Position numbers and translations under genes: made by a program. The notes below the pieces were generated by a model, which ran no database searches, was not told the origin of the DNA, and was given only the letters and a program-made list of their open reading frames with translations. A stretch of 64,000 nt of DNA from CAYPPG01 sp964412555. Lineage in GTDB: Bacteria > Hinthialibacterota > Hinthialibacteria > Hinthialibacterales > Hinthialibacteraceae. Below are positions 45,508 to 54,599 of this stretch, one piece after another. Every line of letters starts with the position of its first letter. Position 1 is the first letter of the stretch. The DNA is taken from positions 57,653 through 121,652 of the forward strand of contig CAYPPG010000015.1 of the NCBI GenBank assembly GCA_964412555.1, given 5' to 3'.

Positions 45508-46470
45508 ATGATGAATGATACATTGAATGGGGCTATCCGGCAATTTCTGGATTCGCTTGTGAACACGGAAAGACGTTCTCCTCATACGGTTGAGAATTAC
45601 CGTCGGGATCTCCGTTTTTTTGTTCAATATTTACAGGAATCCGGTTATCCGACTTTCCAGGGAGAAGAAGATGTGGATTTTGCGCTTGAAACCGTGGATA
45701 CATTAGCGGTTCGCGGTTTTATTTCCTATTTGCTGGATCGGGGGAATTCGCCGAGGTCGATCAACCGGCGCTTGGCGGCTCTTCGTTCCTGTTTTACTTT
45801 TCTTCACCGGCGAGGGATTGTCGAGCGGAATCCGGTTGCGCCGGTTCCTTATATGCGGCAGAAGAAGACACTGCCGGTTTTTCTGGATCAAGAGCGGGCT
45901 GAAACGTTAATGGAATATCCAACCGATGAGCGGATCAAAGAAGAAATCCTCAGTTTGCGTGACCGAGCGATGTTGGAAGTTTTATATTCCACTGGGATGC
46001 GGGTTTCTTCGCTGGTGGGGATGAATCTCGTCGATCTCGATTTGCACAATCGAGCGGTGTATATCCGCGCCAAGGGCGGGAAAGAGAATGTTCTTCCTCT
46101 TGGAGAACCGGCTTGTGAAGCATTGAAAGATTATCTGGCGCGGAGGAAGGAATTATTGGATGCGCCTCCAACCAAACGGAACAAAAAGGCGCCAGGAGCG
46201 GTGTTTTTGGGGAAATTCGGAGAACGGCTTACGGCCCGTGGGGTACAGCTGCGATTGAAGAAGTATGCATTATCACTCGGTCTAGGAAAAACGACTCCCC
46301 ACACATTACGGCATTCCTGCGCAACCCATTTGCTTGAAAACGGAGCCAATCTTCGGTTTGTTCAGGAGATTCTTGGCCACAGCAGTCTTTCCACGACCCA
46401 GCAATATACCCACGTGACGATGAGCCATATTCAGGATGTGTATAAGAAATCCCACCCACGCAACAAATGA
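45508..46470 (+). CDS. Tyrosine recombinase, XerC/XerD family
   Basis: A 320-residue site-specific recombinase. The N-terminal SAM-like domain (RSPHTVENYRRDLRFF) precedes the catalytic domain with the first Arg in STGMRVSSLVG, Lys in RAKGGKENVLPL, HTLRHSCATHLLENG (His-x-x-Arg), the second His in GHSSLSTTQQYTHV with the nucleophile Tyr. Length and motifs fit Xer chromosome-dimer recombinases. The start may be 45508 or 45511 (AGGA upstream). It directly follows the 96-bp array. Confidence 0.92.
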   Translation: MMNDTLNGAIRQFLDSLVNTERRSPHTVENYRRDLRFFVQYLQESGYPTFQGEEDVDFALETVDTLAVRGFISYLLDRGNSPRSINRRLAALRSCFTFLHRRGIVERNPVAPVPYMRQKKTLPVFLDQERAETLMEYPTDERIKEEILSLRDRAMLEVLYSTGMRVSSLVGMNLVDLDLHNRAVYIRAKGGKENVLPLGEPACEALKDYLARRKELLDAPPTKRNKKAPGAVFLGKFGERLTARGVQLRLKKYALSLGLGKTTPHTLRHSCATHLLENGANLRFVQEILGHSSLSTTQQYTHVTMSHIQDVYKKSHPRNK

Positions 46471-46484
46471 TCCACCCTGGGAGC

Positions 46485-46502
46485 GCGGGCATCCCTGCCC
46501 GC
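46485..46502. repeat. GCGGGCA palindrome
   Basis: GCGGGCA-TCCC-TGCCCGC, 15 bases after the recombinase stop. It is the same element as at 35799. Confidence 0.85.
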
Positions 46503-46514
46503 ATCTTACAGTGT

Positions 46515-46667
46515 TTAATAATTCGTGTTGGGGAAGAGTGCTCGCACATTTTGGCCTTCGTCATTCATGACGAAAAGTACGCCTTGATGATAAAACAACA
46601 ATTCATTCAGGAAAGGTTGGATTTCCGCGAACCGGCTCTTTTCGTGCGGGAGTTCGATTGCTTCCAT
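46515..46667 (-). CDS. Small hypothetical protein (50 aa), possibly the 3' half of a split gene
   Basis: Frame MEAIELPHEKSRFAEIQ to ALFPNTNY, coherent in composition. An upstream TTG (46682) gives five more residues and overlaps the end of the 70-residue membrane ORF. The two together may be one ancestral protein broken by a frameshift. Confidence 0.4.
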   Translation of the reverse strand: MEAIELPHEKSRFAEIQPFLNELLFYHQGVLFVMNDEGQNVRALFPNTNY

Positions 46668-46671
46668 TTCA

Positions 46672-46884
46672 TTAGAAATCGCCAATATATTCATTCAATT
46701 CCTCACGTTTCATTCCGAAATCTTTAAGAGGTTCAGTGGATACTCGGATGTGCTCGGAAGATTGAATCCATAGAATTATCCAAGCGATTACGACCAATAT
46801 CCCCATCACGCAAAGAAGTATATCGATTGGAATTTTCTTCTTTTTATTATTGTGCTGAGAGAAAAAGTGGAACTTGGTGTCCAA
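46672..46884 (-). CDS. Small single-pass membrane protein (70 aa), possibly the 5' half of a split gene
   Basis: A Lys-rich N-terminus, one membrane helix (IDILLCVMGILVVIAWIILW) and a charged tail ending EELNEYIGDF. The following frame (46515-46667) overlaps it and continues in similar style. Unrecognised. Confidence 0.4.
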   Translation of the reverse strand: MDTKFHFFSQHNNKKKKIPIDILLCVMGILVVIAWIILWIQSSEHIRVSTEPLKDFGMKREELNEYIGDF

Positions 46885-47139
46885 TATTGTCCCCTTTTAT
46901 GATAATTGATTGTTCTGTGATTTACTTAAAGCCGACAATCAAGGCTTGAATAACTCGTTCCATCCATGAATAATGGTTTCTCTTCATAAAATTGTTTGAT
47001 ACGCTATGTTACATTGTTTGGAATATTCAGGTATTGTTTTATTGTATAGAAACACATCTAAAAGTCTTTTTGAGCGATTCAAGTGGATCCCTTGATGAAT
47101 CAAGGGGGATCGGCTGTATTTTACAACAATGAGTGTTAC

Positions 47140-48165
47140 ATGATGAAATATTTGATTATAGGGGGCGCCGGATTTATCGGATCGAATTTGAGCGCCAATC
47201 TGATTTCTCAAGGTGAGGATGTAGTCGTTTTTGACAATTTATCCCGGCGCGGAACCGACCACAATCTTACATGGCTGAAAGAGCATTATTCTTCTCTTCG
47301 ATTTAAACAATGCGATATTCGAGATGAAAAACAACTTCATAACTCGTATCACGAATACGGACCGTTCGATGTAGTCGTTCATCTTGCGGCGCAAGTTGCT
47401 GTGACGACCTCGGTGCACGATCCCCGATTGGATTTTGAAATGAACGCATTGGGGACGTTCAATGTATTGGAAACGGTTCGTTCTTCGCAGGATAACCCCG
47501 TTTTTCTGTATTCCTCGACCAACAAAGTCTATGGGGGGATGGAACAGATTGAGATTGTCGAGAAGGAAAGCCGGTATGATTTTCTGCAGTATCCGGAGGG
47601 GATCGATGAAGAGTGCCCGCTTGATTTTCATTCTCCTTATGGGTGTTCGAAAGGATGCGCCGATCAGTATGTGAGGGATTATTCGCGTATTTACGAATTA
47701 CGCTCGGTTGTATTTCGTCAGTCGGCTATTTACGGTCCTCGTCAGTTTGGGGTGGAAGATCAAGGTTGGGCGGCATGGTTTACTATCAGTGCGGCCAAGA
47801 ACCGTCCTTTTACGATTTATGGGGACGGCAAGCAGGTTCGGGATTTGTTGTGGGTGGAGGATTTGGTGGCGGCATATCAGTGCGCTGTCGATAAGATCGA
47901 TGCGGTGCAGGGCAAGATTTATAACATCGGAGGCGGAGCACAACACAGCGTCAGTATTTGGCGGGAATACGGGCCGATATTGGAAAAAGAGATCGGGCAC
48001 CCGATTTCCGTTTCGTATTCGGATTGGCGGCCGGGGGACCAAAAAGTTTGCATTATGGATATTCGCAAGGCGAAAAAGGAACTGGGGTGGGAGCCGAAAG
48101 TGGGGATTGAAGAGGGAACATCTCGGTTGGTGCGGTGGGTGAAGGAGAATCTTGCCATCTTATAA
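47140..48165 (+). CDS. CDP-paratose 2-epimerase-like NAD-dependent epimerase
   Basis: A 341-residue extended SDR enzyme: GGAGFIGSNL, VVVHLAAQVAVTTSVHDP, SSTNKVYGG (the NKVYG signature of the CDP-tyvelose/CDP-paratose epimerase group), the catalytic Tyr-Lys in YGCSKGCADQYV, and FRQSAIYGPRQFG. This family makes CDP-tyvelose for O-antigen. The start at 47140 or 47143 is chosen over the long frame. A link to the other nucleotide-sugar genes is inferred. Confidence 0.85.
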   Translation: MMKYLIIGGAGFIGSNLSANLISQGEDVVVFDNLSRRGTDHNLTWLKEHYSSLRFKQCDIRDEKQLHNSYHEYGPFDVVVHLAAQVAVTTSVHDPRLDFEMNALGTFNVLETVRSSQDNPVFLYSSTNKVYGGMEQIEIVEKESRYDFLQYPEGIDEECPLDFHSPYGCSKGCADQYVRDYSRIYELRSVVFRQSAIYGPRQFGVEDQGWAAWFTISAAKNRPFTIYGDGKQVRDLLWVEDLVAAYQCAVDKIDAVQGKIYNIGGGAQHSVSIWREYGPILEKEIGHPISVSYSDWRPGDQKVCIMDIRKAKKELGWEPKVGIEEGTSRLVRWVKENLAIL

Positions 48166-48360
48166 GAAAAACGTCTCCTGTGTAAAGAATGCATTTTTCT
48201 TTTTAAGGTGGTTGTTGATTCGAGTTATGCCTGGCGCACGAATTTGAAAAAAATTGTATAATATTATCTGACAAGATAAACGACTTATAGAAATGAATAA
48301 AAGATTTGTGAATTCCAAAGGTTATGATATCAGTTTTTTTATAAATCGGAGTAAGTGATC

Positions 48361-48930
48361 ATGCCTTTGCCTAAACGGAAAGAGAAATATACCTACGACG
48401 ATTATTGCTCCTTGCCGGATGAGGAACGTTGGGAAATCATTGACGGCATTGCTTATGACATGTCACCGGTGCCTTCTCTCCGGCATCAGCGTATTATTAT
48501 GAATATTGCCGGTTTTGTGCATAATGCACTGAGAGGAAAAACATGTGTTCCTTTTATGGCGCCCACCGATGTGGTTTTATCGCGGCATGATTTTGTACAA
48601 CCGGATTTTCTGGTCGTTTGCGATCCCGAAAAAATGACGGAGAAGAATATCCAGGGGGCTCCTGATCTGGTTGTGGAGGTATTAAGTCCTTATACCACAA
48701 AAAAAGACCGGCGGGAGAAGCGGAACCTATATGAAAAACATGGTGTCAAGGAATATCTTCTCATTGATCCCGATGGATTTTACGTGGAGCGGTATTTGCT
48801 GCAGGAAAGCGGGCAATACGCTATCGGGGAGATTTTCGATGAGCGAGAGACATTGCGTTTTGTCAGTTTGCCGGGGGTGGAATTGGATGTGAAGGAAGTG
48901 TTCGATGTGGAAGTGGGGTTGGGATGTTAA
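48361..48930 (+). CDS. Uma2-family (DUF820) restriction-endonuclease-like protein
   Basis: A 189-residue protein of the PD-(D/E)xK-like Uma2 family: KYTYDDYCSLPDEERWEIIDG, VQPDFLVVCDPEKM, APDLVVEVLSPYT, KRNLYEKHGVKEYLLIDP. Motif positions match the D and E of the nuclease core. The biological role of this abundant family is unclear. A GGAG ribosome site precedes the ATG at 48361. It lies next to a broken PIN toxin and a MntA/HepT pair. Confidence 0.88.
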   Translation: MPLPKRKEKYTYDDYCSLPDEERWEIIDGIAYDMSPVPSLRHQRIIMNIAGFVHNALRGKTCVPFMAPTDVVLSRHDFVQPDFLVVCDPEKMTEKNIQGAPDLVVEVLSPYTTKKDRREKRNLYEKHGVKEYLLIDPDGFYVERYLLQESGQYAIGEIFDERETLRFVSLPGVELDVKEVFDVEVGLGC

Positions 48931-48937
48931 AAAATAA

Positions 48938-49153
48938 GAAAGATTTTTGGATACGGCAGGCATCCTGGCTCTTGTGAATAAAAAAGATTCCTATCACAAA
49001 AAGGCTCTTATCATCAACCATGATTTGAACTAGATTCCGGTTCAATTTATCCTATCGGATTACATTCTGGTGGAAGTGTGCAATGCATTTTCAAAACGAA
49101 AATTACTCGCTATTCGAATACTAGTTCCTTTGAGAAGAGCGATTGGGGAATAA
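48938..49153 (+). pseudogene. Dead PIN-domain toxin
   Basis: The frame reads FLDTAGILALVNKKDSYHKK, then LIINHDLN, a TAG stop at 49031, then IPVQFILSDYILVEVCNAFS and KRKLLAIRILVPLRRAIGE. LDTAG and SDYILVEV are the PIN Asp and Glu positions. There is no start codon in frame (the likely ATG at 48925 is one frame off), so there are at least two defects. Confidence 0.75.
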
Positions 49154-49262
49154 TATATCACAAATGGAAAAGTTGATGATAAAATGATAACAAAACATAT
49201 ACGGACAGATCTCATCCCAAATTATTATGGGGAAGATTACACTATGCTGATAGGAGATACCC

Positions 49263-49550
49263 ATGACACGCGAACAAGCAATAGCGATTCTTGAAAATAA
49301 AAAACCTCTTCTTCAGGAGTTCTATGGAGTAGAGCGAATAGGACTATTCGGTTCCCTAGCCCGGAATGAGTCGTTTGATAAAAGTGATGTCGATGTAGTG
49401 GTCAAGATGGAACCGGATATTTATCGAATGGTCCACGTGAAGGAAGTTCTTGAAGAAGCATTTCAAACGTCTGTCGATCTTGTTCGTTATCGTGAACGAA
49501 TGAATGCTTTTTTAAAGGAACGCATTGACAAAGAGGCTGTTTATGTCTGA
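49263..49550 (+). CDS. MntA-type nucleotidyltransferase (antitoxin of HepT)
   Basis: A 95-residue minimal nucleotidyltransferase with GLFGSLARNESFDKSDVDV: the GSxAR and DxD signature (Ser31, Asp42, Asp44). In MntA-HepT modules this protein adenylylates a Tyr on HepT and so neutralises it. It precedes and overlaps hepT by 8 bases. The gene is intact. A GATACCC-type leader with no strong ribosome site precedes the ATG. Confidence 0.88.
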   Translation: MTREQAIAILENKKPLLQEFYGVERIGLFGSLARNESFDKSDVDVVVKMEPDIYRMVHVKEVLEEAFQTSVDLVRYRERMNAFLKERIDKEAVYV

Positions 49551-49926
49551 TGCATTTCTGTTACATGAGATTTTGACGCAGATACTGGAGGGGATTCGTA
49601 AGATCGAACGGCGATTCAGGGGGATTGAATCAGCAGATGATTTTCAAAAAGATGATGAAGGTATCGATCGTCTGGATGGCATTGTTATGATGCTAATCGT
49701 TATCGGTGAAAGTATGAAAAACTTCGAAAGATCGGGTGGAAAAACTTTGATGGAACGTTATCCGGATATGGATTGGAAGAGTATAAAAGGGATTCGGGAT
49801 TTTTTAAGTCATCATTATTTCGATGTGGATACAGAACTTGTATTTGCTATTTGCAAGGATCGAATTGGAGAACTAAAAAAGGTTGTTATTGATATTCAGA
49901 GAGAAGTGAATGATATGATAGAATGA
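49543..49926 (+). CDS. HepT-family HEPN ribonuclease toxin
   Basis: A 127-residue HEPN-domain protein with the catalytic motif RDFLSHHYF, an R-x4-H-x-Y arrangement (Arg85, His90, Tyr92), in which the Tyr is the site modified by the partner MntA. The start ATG lies inside the end of mntA. Both catalytic residues are intact, so this is a live pair with a self-contained neutralisation mechanism. Confidence 0.88.
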   Translation: MSDAFLLHEILTQILEGIRKIERRFRGIESADDFQKDDEGIDRLDGIVMMLIVIGESMKNFERSGGKTLMERYPDMDWKSIKGIRDFLSHHYFDVDTELVFAICKDRIGELKKVVIDIQREVNDMIE

Positions 49927-49947
49927 TATAAAGGGTGAATCTCTAGC

Positions 49948-51504
49948 CTATATAAAGAGGGGCCATTCGGTAATTTTAAAATGGTTTCTCAGTAGCTGTA
50001 GAAGGAGGAAGAGGGAAGAGAAGGCGATGGATTGGTAGAGGATGTATTGGATGGCTTTATCGGGGAGGCGGAGATGGGCGAGGTAGATACCCAGAGTTAA
50101 GGCAAGAGGGATTGTCAAGCCGGAGAAGATGTCCCAATCGGCGGGGAAGGCTCGGTCGGGGTGCCATACGAGGGTGTAGATGAGATAGAAGCCAGTTAAG
50201 ATGAGCAGCCAATAGTGTTCCGGTTGTTCTTTATGCTTTTCTCGGATTTTAATAGCGAAAACGAGGAGCAATGGGATAATGGCGGGCATCATGTAGAAGT
50301 ATTCATTCAGCATCGTCAAATAGAATTGGGTATCTAAAAAGGTATCGATTGAATGGAACATGGCGGCGTCCGTTCCGACTCGCATGACCTCGTCGCTCCA
50401 GAAATGTTCCCACATGGCATAGTAGTTTCCATTAAAACCGTATTCCAAGATGAAACAGCCGAAACTGATTACGATTATGACAAACGCGATGATCATGGCG
50501 GAGATATCGTAAATGGAGTTTCGTGTGTTTTTAGCGGCGAGTACTTTTATAAAGGGCAATGTGATAAATGCCGGCAGCCACCAGCCTGCGGAAAGATGGG
50601 TACAAAACAATAGAGCGAACGCGATTCCTGGGATGTATGCCGGATACACTCCTTGAATGTACCGCACAGCGGCTAAAAGGAAAAAAGCCAATCCGACGTG
50701 TAGTAAAGCGTAGATTTCGATATTTCCGACGAAAATTTGGGTGAAGCCGGAGGAACTCAATAACCAGGCGAAGATGAAACCGCAATGAACAGTGGGGATA
50801 AGGGTTTGAAAAACACGCCAGAGTAAATAGACAGTGATAAAACCGCAGATGAAATCGAGAATGGTAATGCTGATATAGGGATCCCAATGAAACAATTTGA
50901 TGCCGCCAAGTACCCACAGGCGCAAGAGAAAAGTGCCTAACGGTTCCCGTAAGTAACGGACCCAATCTTTGGCGACGATGCTGTGTTTCAGCCAGTCGTA
51001 GCCGTCGGGAGAGATATTTTGGCTGCGAAGGAACCACATGCAGATGCCGATTGCCAGCAACGTAAGCGGCAGTTTTCGGCCGAAATATCCCTTTGTTTGC
51101 ATGATTCCGAGTGTTTTAACCACCGAGGAATGGACATGAGGAAATACCAGGGGGTGGATGAATAGCAAGACCGATTGCATCCACAAAATGCGAACGATGA
51201 CCGGAAACCAGCGGGGGATATAAAATGCCCAAAAGGTACCTCCCAACTCGTTGATCAGGCAGAATCCGCAGACAAAGATCGCAAAGATCGAGGGGATCAA
51301 GATGGTTCGTGTTTCGTATTCAGGAACGATTTCCCATTGCCGGGCAAAGGTGACCGTTGCCAGGATCAAAAAGAAGGGATAGACAAAAGGGGGGGTCGGG
51401 CCATTTTGAAGGAATCCTCCGGTAAAGAGTAGTAGGCATTGAAGAAACAGACTGCCTGCATGGAGGGAGAGATCGATTTTGAGCAAAGAAGCAGATTGGT
51501 TCAT
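49948..51504 (-). CDS. Multi-pass membrane protein, GT-C-like
   Basis: A 518-residue protein with about 12-14 hydrophobic helices. The segment after the N-terminal helices (LRSQNISPDGYDWLKHSIV) puts acidic residues in an extracytoplasmic loop where GT-C enzymes have a catalytic motif. The start is 3 bases past the fmt stop, so fmt and this gene form one transcript with def upstream. Substrate and role unknown. Confidence 0.65.
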   Translation of the reverse strand: MNQSASLLKIDLSLHAGSLFLQCLLLFTGGFLQNGPTPPFVYPFFLILATVTFARQWEIVPEYETRTILIPSIFAIFVCGFCLINELGGTFWAFYIPRWFPVIVRILWMQSVLLFIHPLVFPHVHSSVVKTLGIMQTKGYFGRKLPLTLLAIGICMWFLRSQNISPDGYDWLKHSIVAKDWVRYLREPLGTFLLRLWVLGGIKLFHWDPYISITILDFICGFITVYLLWRVFQTLIPTVHCGFIFAWLLSSSGFTQIFVGNIEIYALLHVGLAFFLLAAVRYIQGVYPAYIPGIAFALLFCTHLSAGWWLPAFITLPFIKVLAAKNTRNSIYDISAMIIAFVIIVISFGCFILEYGFNGNYYAMWEHFWSDEVMRVGTDAAMFHSIDTFLDTQFYLTMLNEYFYMMPAIIPLLLVFAIKIREKHKEQPEHYWLLILTGFYLIYTLVWHPDRAFPADWDIFSGLTIPLALTLGIYLAHLRLPDKAIQYILYQSIAFSSLFLLLQLLRNHFKITEWPLFI

Positions 51505-51507
51505 GGA

Positions 51508-52443
51508 TCAATCAAATTTTGTACCGGGAGTCAACTCATGTCCACGAAGAAATTGGGAGGCTGACATAGGTTTCTTTCCGGACGGTTGTAACTCCAATAT
51601 TTCAATGACCGCATCGGATGCGGTGACCCGAATCGTGTTGAATTCTGTGCTGACCAGTGTTCCGGTTTCGGGCGGCGCTTCACGGATGATTTCGGTGCGA
51701 AATATCTTCCAGCGTTGATTTTGGTACAGAGTAAAAGCACCCGGCACGGGATTCAATCCCCGGACTTGATTATGAATTTCTTTTGCGGTTCGAGTCCAGA
51801 CGATTTTGGCGTCTTCGTTTTTGAGGAGCGGAGCGAAAGTGACTCCTTCCTCAGACTGAGGGGTACGAGGAGCGGCACCGCGATCGATGTCGATCAAGGA
51901 GCGGATTATTAAATCCGCGCCTTTTATGGAAAGTCGTTCGGAGAGTGAGCCATAGGTATCGTTTTCTAAAATGGGTTCTTTTTCTTGATAGATGACATCT
52001 CCGCTGTCCCATCCTTTGGCGAGATACATGGTCGAGTTTCCCGTTTCTGGCTCTCCGTTCATGATTGCCCATTGGATCGGGGCGGCTCCCCGGTATTTTG
52101 GTAAAAGGGAGGGGTGGAGATTGACGCAGCCATATTTGGGCAATTCACGAACCGGTTTGATGACAAATCCGCCATAGGCTACTACGACGATGACGTCCGG
52201 AGCGTGTTTTGTCAGCCAAGGGAAGACGGTTTCATCTTTCAGCGATTCAGGATGGATACAATCTATCGAGTGTTCCAGTGCGAATTCCTTGACCGGCGTT
52301 GGACGTAGTTTTTTGCCCCGCCCGGCCGGTTTGTCCGGTTGAGTCAGGATGCCGCGCAAATCGATGTCGCCCGATTCATGCAACGCCTTCAATGTGGGCA
52401 AGGCGAATTGAGGAGAGCCCATAAAAACGGTTGATATCGCCAT
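51508..52443 (-). CDS. fmt: Methionyl-tRNA formyltransferase
   Basis: A 311-residue formyltransferase that modifies initiator Met-tRNA with formyl from 10-formyl-THF. Motifs: FMGSPQFALPTLKAL, QPDKPAGRGKKLRPTPVKEFAL, GCVNLHPSLLPKYRGAAPIQWAI, MYLAKGWDSGDV. Start at 52443 (AAAGGA 5 bases upstream) rather than the longer 52485. It lies near the peptide deformylase gene def (minus strand, 52535-53035), the usual def-fmt neighbourhood. Confidence 0.95.
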   Translation of the reverse strand: MAISTVFMGSPQFALPTLKALHESGDIDLRGILTQPDKPAGRGKKLRPTPVKEFALEHSIDCIHPESLKDETVFPWLTKHAPDVIVVVAYGGFVIKPVRELPKYGCVNLHPSLLPKYRGAAPIQWAIMNGEPETGNSTMYLAKGWDSGDVIYQEKEPILENDTYGSLSERLSIKGADLIIRSLIDIDRGAAPRTPQSEEGVTFAPLLKNEDAKIVWTRTAKEIHNQVRGLNPVPGAFTLYQNQRWKIFRTEIIREAPPETGTLVSTEFNTIRVTASDAVIEILELQPSGKKPMSASQFLRGHELTPGTKFD

Positions 52444-52534
52444 GATTCCTTTTTTTAAAAAAAAGATGGAGGTAGAGTGAATCATTCTTATGTTCCTATT
52501 GGATACTTTAAAGGAGAGGAAAATTCAAGTGAGA

Positions 52535-53035
52535 TCACGCGGCGGCGAGTTCTTGCAGTTTTCGGCTGATCTGCGCATATTCCGAGGCGTGGAGATGATC
52601 GACGAACAAAATCCCGTTCAAATGATCTGTTTCATGGAGAATCACGCGGGCGAGAAGATCGGAGGGTTCCATGGTCATTTCTTCTCCGGTATAGGGATCG
52701 TTGTATTTCACTACAATTTTTTGTGAGCGGGTGACTTCGCCCTCGATGCCTGGGATAGACAGGCAACCTTCTTTCATAATGATGGAATCATCGCTCTGCC
52801 ATACAATTTTGGGATTGGTAAGAGCGAATTTCTCGCCTTCTTCGCATGTATCGATGACGATCAGTTTTTTTGAAAGACCAACTTGGGGTGCCGCTAGACC
52901 GATTCCACCGGATTCATACATAAAATCGAACATGTCTTCTATGAGCCGCTGCAGTTTTTGATCAAATGTCTTGATGTATTTGGTTTTTTTGCGTAACACA
53001 TCGTCGCCGTATGTTCGAATTCTCAATTTTGCCAT
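52535..53035 (-). CDS. def: Peptide deformylase
   Basis: A 166-residue metalloenzyme removing formyl from nascent N-termini. Three motifs intact: GGIGLAAPQVG (43-53), EGCLSIPG (89-96, Cys is a metal ligand), and HETDHLNG (134-141, the HExxH-like zinc/iron ligands with the catalytic Glu). It precedes fmt on the same strand with a gap of about 90 bases. Confidence 0.95.
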   Translation of the reverse strand: MAKLRIRTYGDDVLRKKTKYIKTFDQKLQRLIEDMFDFMYESGGIGLAAPQVGLSKKLIVIDTCEEGEKFALTNPKIVWQSDDSIIMKEGCLSIPGIEGEVTRSQKIVVKYNDPYTGEEMTMEPSDLLARVILHETDHLNGILFVDHLHASEYAQISRKLQELAAA

Positions 53036-53224
53036 TTTGCATCTCCCAATTGAGTTTCTTGCAATCTTCCCGATTACAAAATATTCGATTATATAATTTC
53101 AATAAAGAATTGTACTCGGAAAGTGGTTTTCCGGCAAGAAAGTGTACGATTCTCTCTTCTTGATTATATTTTTCCCGCCGGTAGGGTAAGAAACGATATC
53201 TCAAAGGAAGGAGGGAACGTTTCG

Positions 53225-53761
53225 TTGAAAGCGTTCACAAAAACGGTGGCGGTTTTCGGCAGTTCCGGGATATCCCAGGAATCCGAAGAAGCAAAGCGGG
53301 CGTATCAACTCGGAAAATTGTTGGCGGAATCTTCATTTGCCGTATGCAATGGTGGGTATATGGGAGCGATGGAGGCATCCAGCCGCGGAGCGTACGAAGC
53401 GGGGGGGAACGTGATCGGGATTACCTGTGAGGTGTTTTCCCATCGTTCCCCGAATCCCTATTTGACGGAAGAAAGAAGAGAGAAGGATTTGTTGGATCGC
53501 ATCTCCACTTTAATGAGACTGGCGGACGCTTATGTTGTTCTTGACGGAAGTATCGGTACGCTAGCCGAATTGTTTCTTGCCTGGAATGTCGTTGCAACAG
53601 GATGGAGGAAACCGCTTCTTGTTGTGGGAGAACCCATGCGGAATATGCTAATCAACTTGCAGCAATTCACGGAGATCAAGGAAAAACATCTGGTTTTCTT
53701 GCAATTTGCGAACAATGAGGAAGAAGCAGTGGAGATGCTTAAAGAGTATTATACTGATTAA
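53225..53761 (+). CDS. LOG-family (lysine decarboxylase-like) protein
   Basis: A 178-residue protein of the LOG fold: VAVFGSSG, CNGGYMGAMEASSRGA (PGGxGT-like nucleotide site partly conserved), LTEERREKDLLDRISTLM, VLDGSIGTLAELFLAW. LOG proteins cleave nucleoside monophosphates to free a base, although distant relatives differ. The start is a TTG at 53225 supported by GGAGG 10 bases upstream, replacing the longer frame from 53123. Confidence 0.8.
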   Translation: MKAFTKTVAVFGSSGISQESEEAKRAYQLGKLLAESSFAVCNGGYMGAMEASSRGAYEAGGNVIGITCEVFSHRSPNPYLTEERREKDLLDRISTLMRLADAYVVLDGSIGTLAELFLAWNVVATGWRKPLLVVGEPMRNMLINLQQFTEIKEKHLVFLQFANNEEEAVEMLKEYYTD

Positions 53762-53890
53762 GAAATTGTTGTGGTTCGAGTGTATTTACCTTTTCTTTTG
53801 TCGAAAATGATGTTTTAATAATCGAACCCAAGAGAAGTGCTCTATTGTGTAGTAACTGACACATTGAAATCGATCAATGGAGGAACCGTT

Positions 53891-54430
53891 ATGAAATCTA
53901 ACGTTAGTTTTTGTATTTGGGTCGTATTTGGGGTTTTCTTTTGTTCGATGGCCGGAATGGCGCAGGAAGTGGAACCGCCGTTGACGTGGGAAGGAAAAGG
54001 CGGTGCGATTGTCATGCCGCGGAATGAGATTGTAAAAGAAGAGTTTCAACTTAAAATCCATATCGATACCGACGGTTGGGTGACGGGGAAAGCGTACAGT
54101 GAAGAAGGGGAAGCCAAGATTGAGAAACTGTATTATTCCGAAAAAACGAACAATCTTCGCAAACTGATCCTTGTTCTCACTTTGATTGAGGATGATGAAC
54201 AAATGTTTTTTCTTTTCGATGGGAGAATGATTCGGGATCAGCTGCTCTATGGTGAAATATTTGCCAAGCCATTCGAAAAAGAAGGGGAAGTGGAAAAAGC
54301 GTTAAACATCGGCGATAAAACGGCAACCCAAATTTGGGAGGAATATATTCCGGAGAGTTTGAAAAATGCCAAAGCGGCGTGCCGGCCGGTGGGAACGTTT
54401 GCGGTGACCGGTGATTACACGAAAGAATAA
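53891..54430 (+). CDS. Secreted hypothetical protein
   Basis: A 179-residue protein with a signal peptide (SFCIWVVFGVFFCSMAGMAQ) and a beta-rich mature part (ITYSEEG-type strands and IEDDEQMFFLFDG). ATG at 53891 is supported by GGAGG. A strong terminator follows the gene. No family recognised. Confidence 0.65.
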   Translation: MKSNVSFCIWVVFGVFFCSMAGMAQEVEPPLTWEGKGGAIVMPRNEIVKEEFQLKIHIDTDGWVTGKAYSEEGEAKIEKLYYSEKTNNLRKLILVLTLIEDDEQMFFLFDGRMIRDQLLYGEIFAKPFEKEGEVEKALNIGDKTATQIWEEYIPESLKNAKAACRPVGTFAVTGDYTKE

Positions 54431-54470
54431 AACATGCGTATTGTTTCTACGTACGTGTCCGTTGACCAGG

Positions 54471-54495
54471 AAGGGCGCCGAGTCTGGCGCCCTTT
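54471..54495 (+). terminator. Intrinsic terminator after the secreted hypothetical gene
   Basis: AAGGGCGCC and GGCGCCCTT form a 9-bp stem around GAGTCT, followed by a T-rich stretch. Confidence 0.85.
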
Positions 54496-54599
54496 CATAT
54501 TTTATCGGCTGTGCAAGTGAACGCCGTCGGCCGTTTATCACTCTTTTCGTGATAGATTAGTAGAGATTAAAATATGATTCAATAACACGCCAGTCAATT

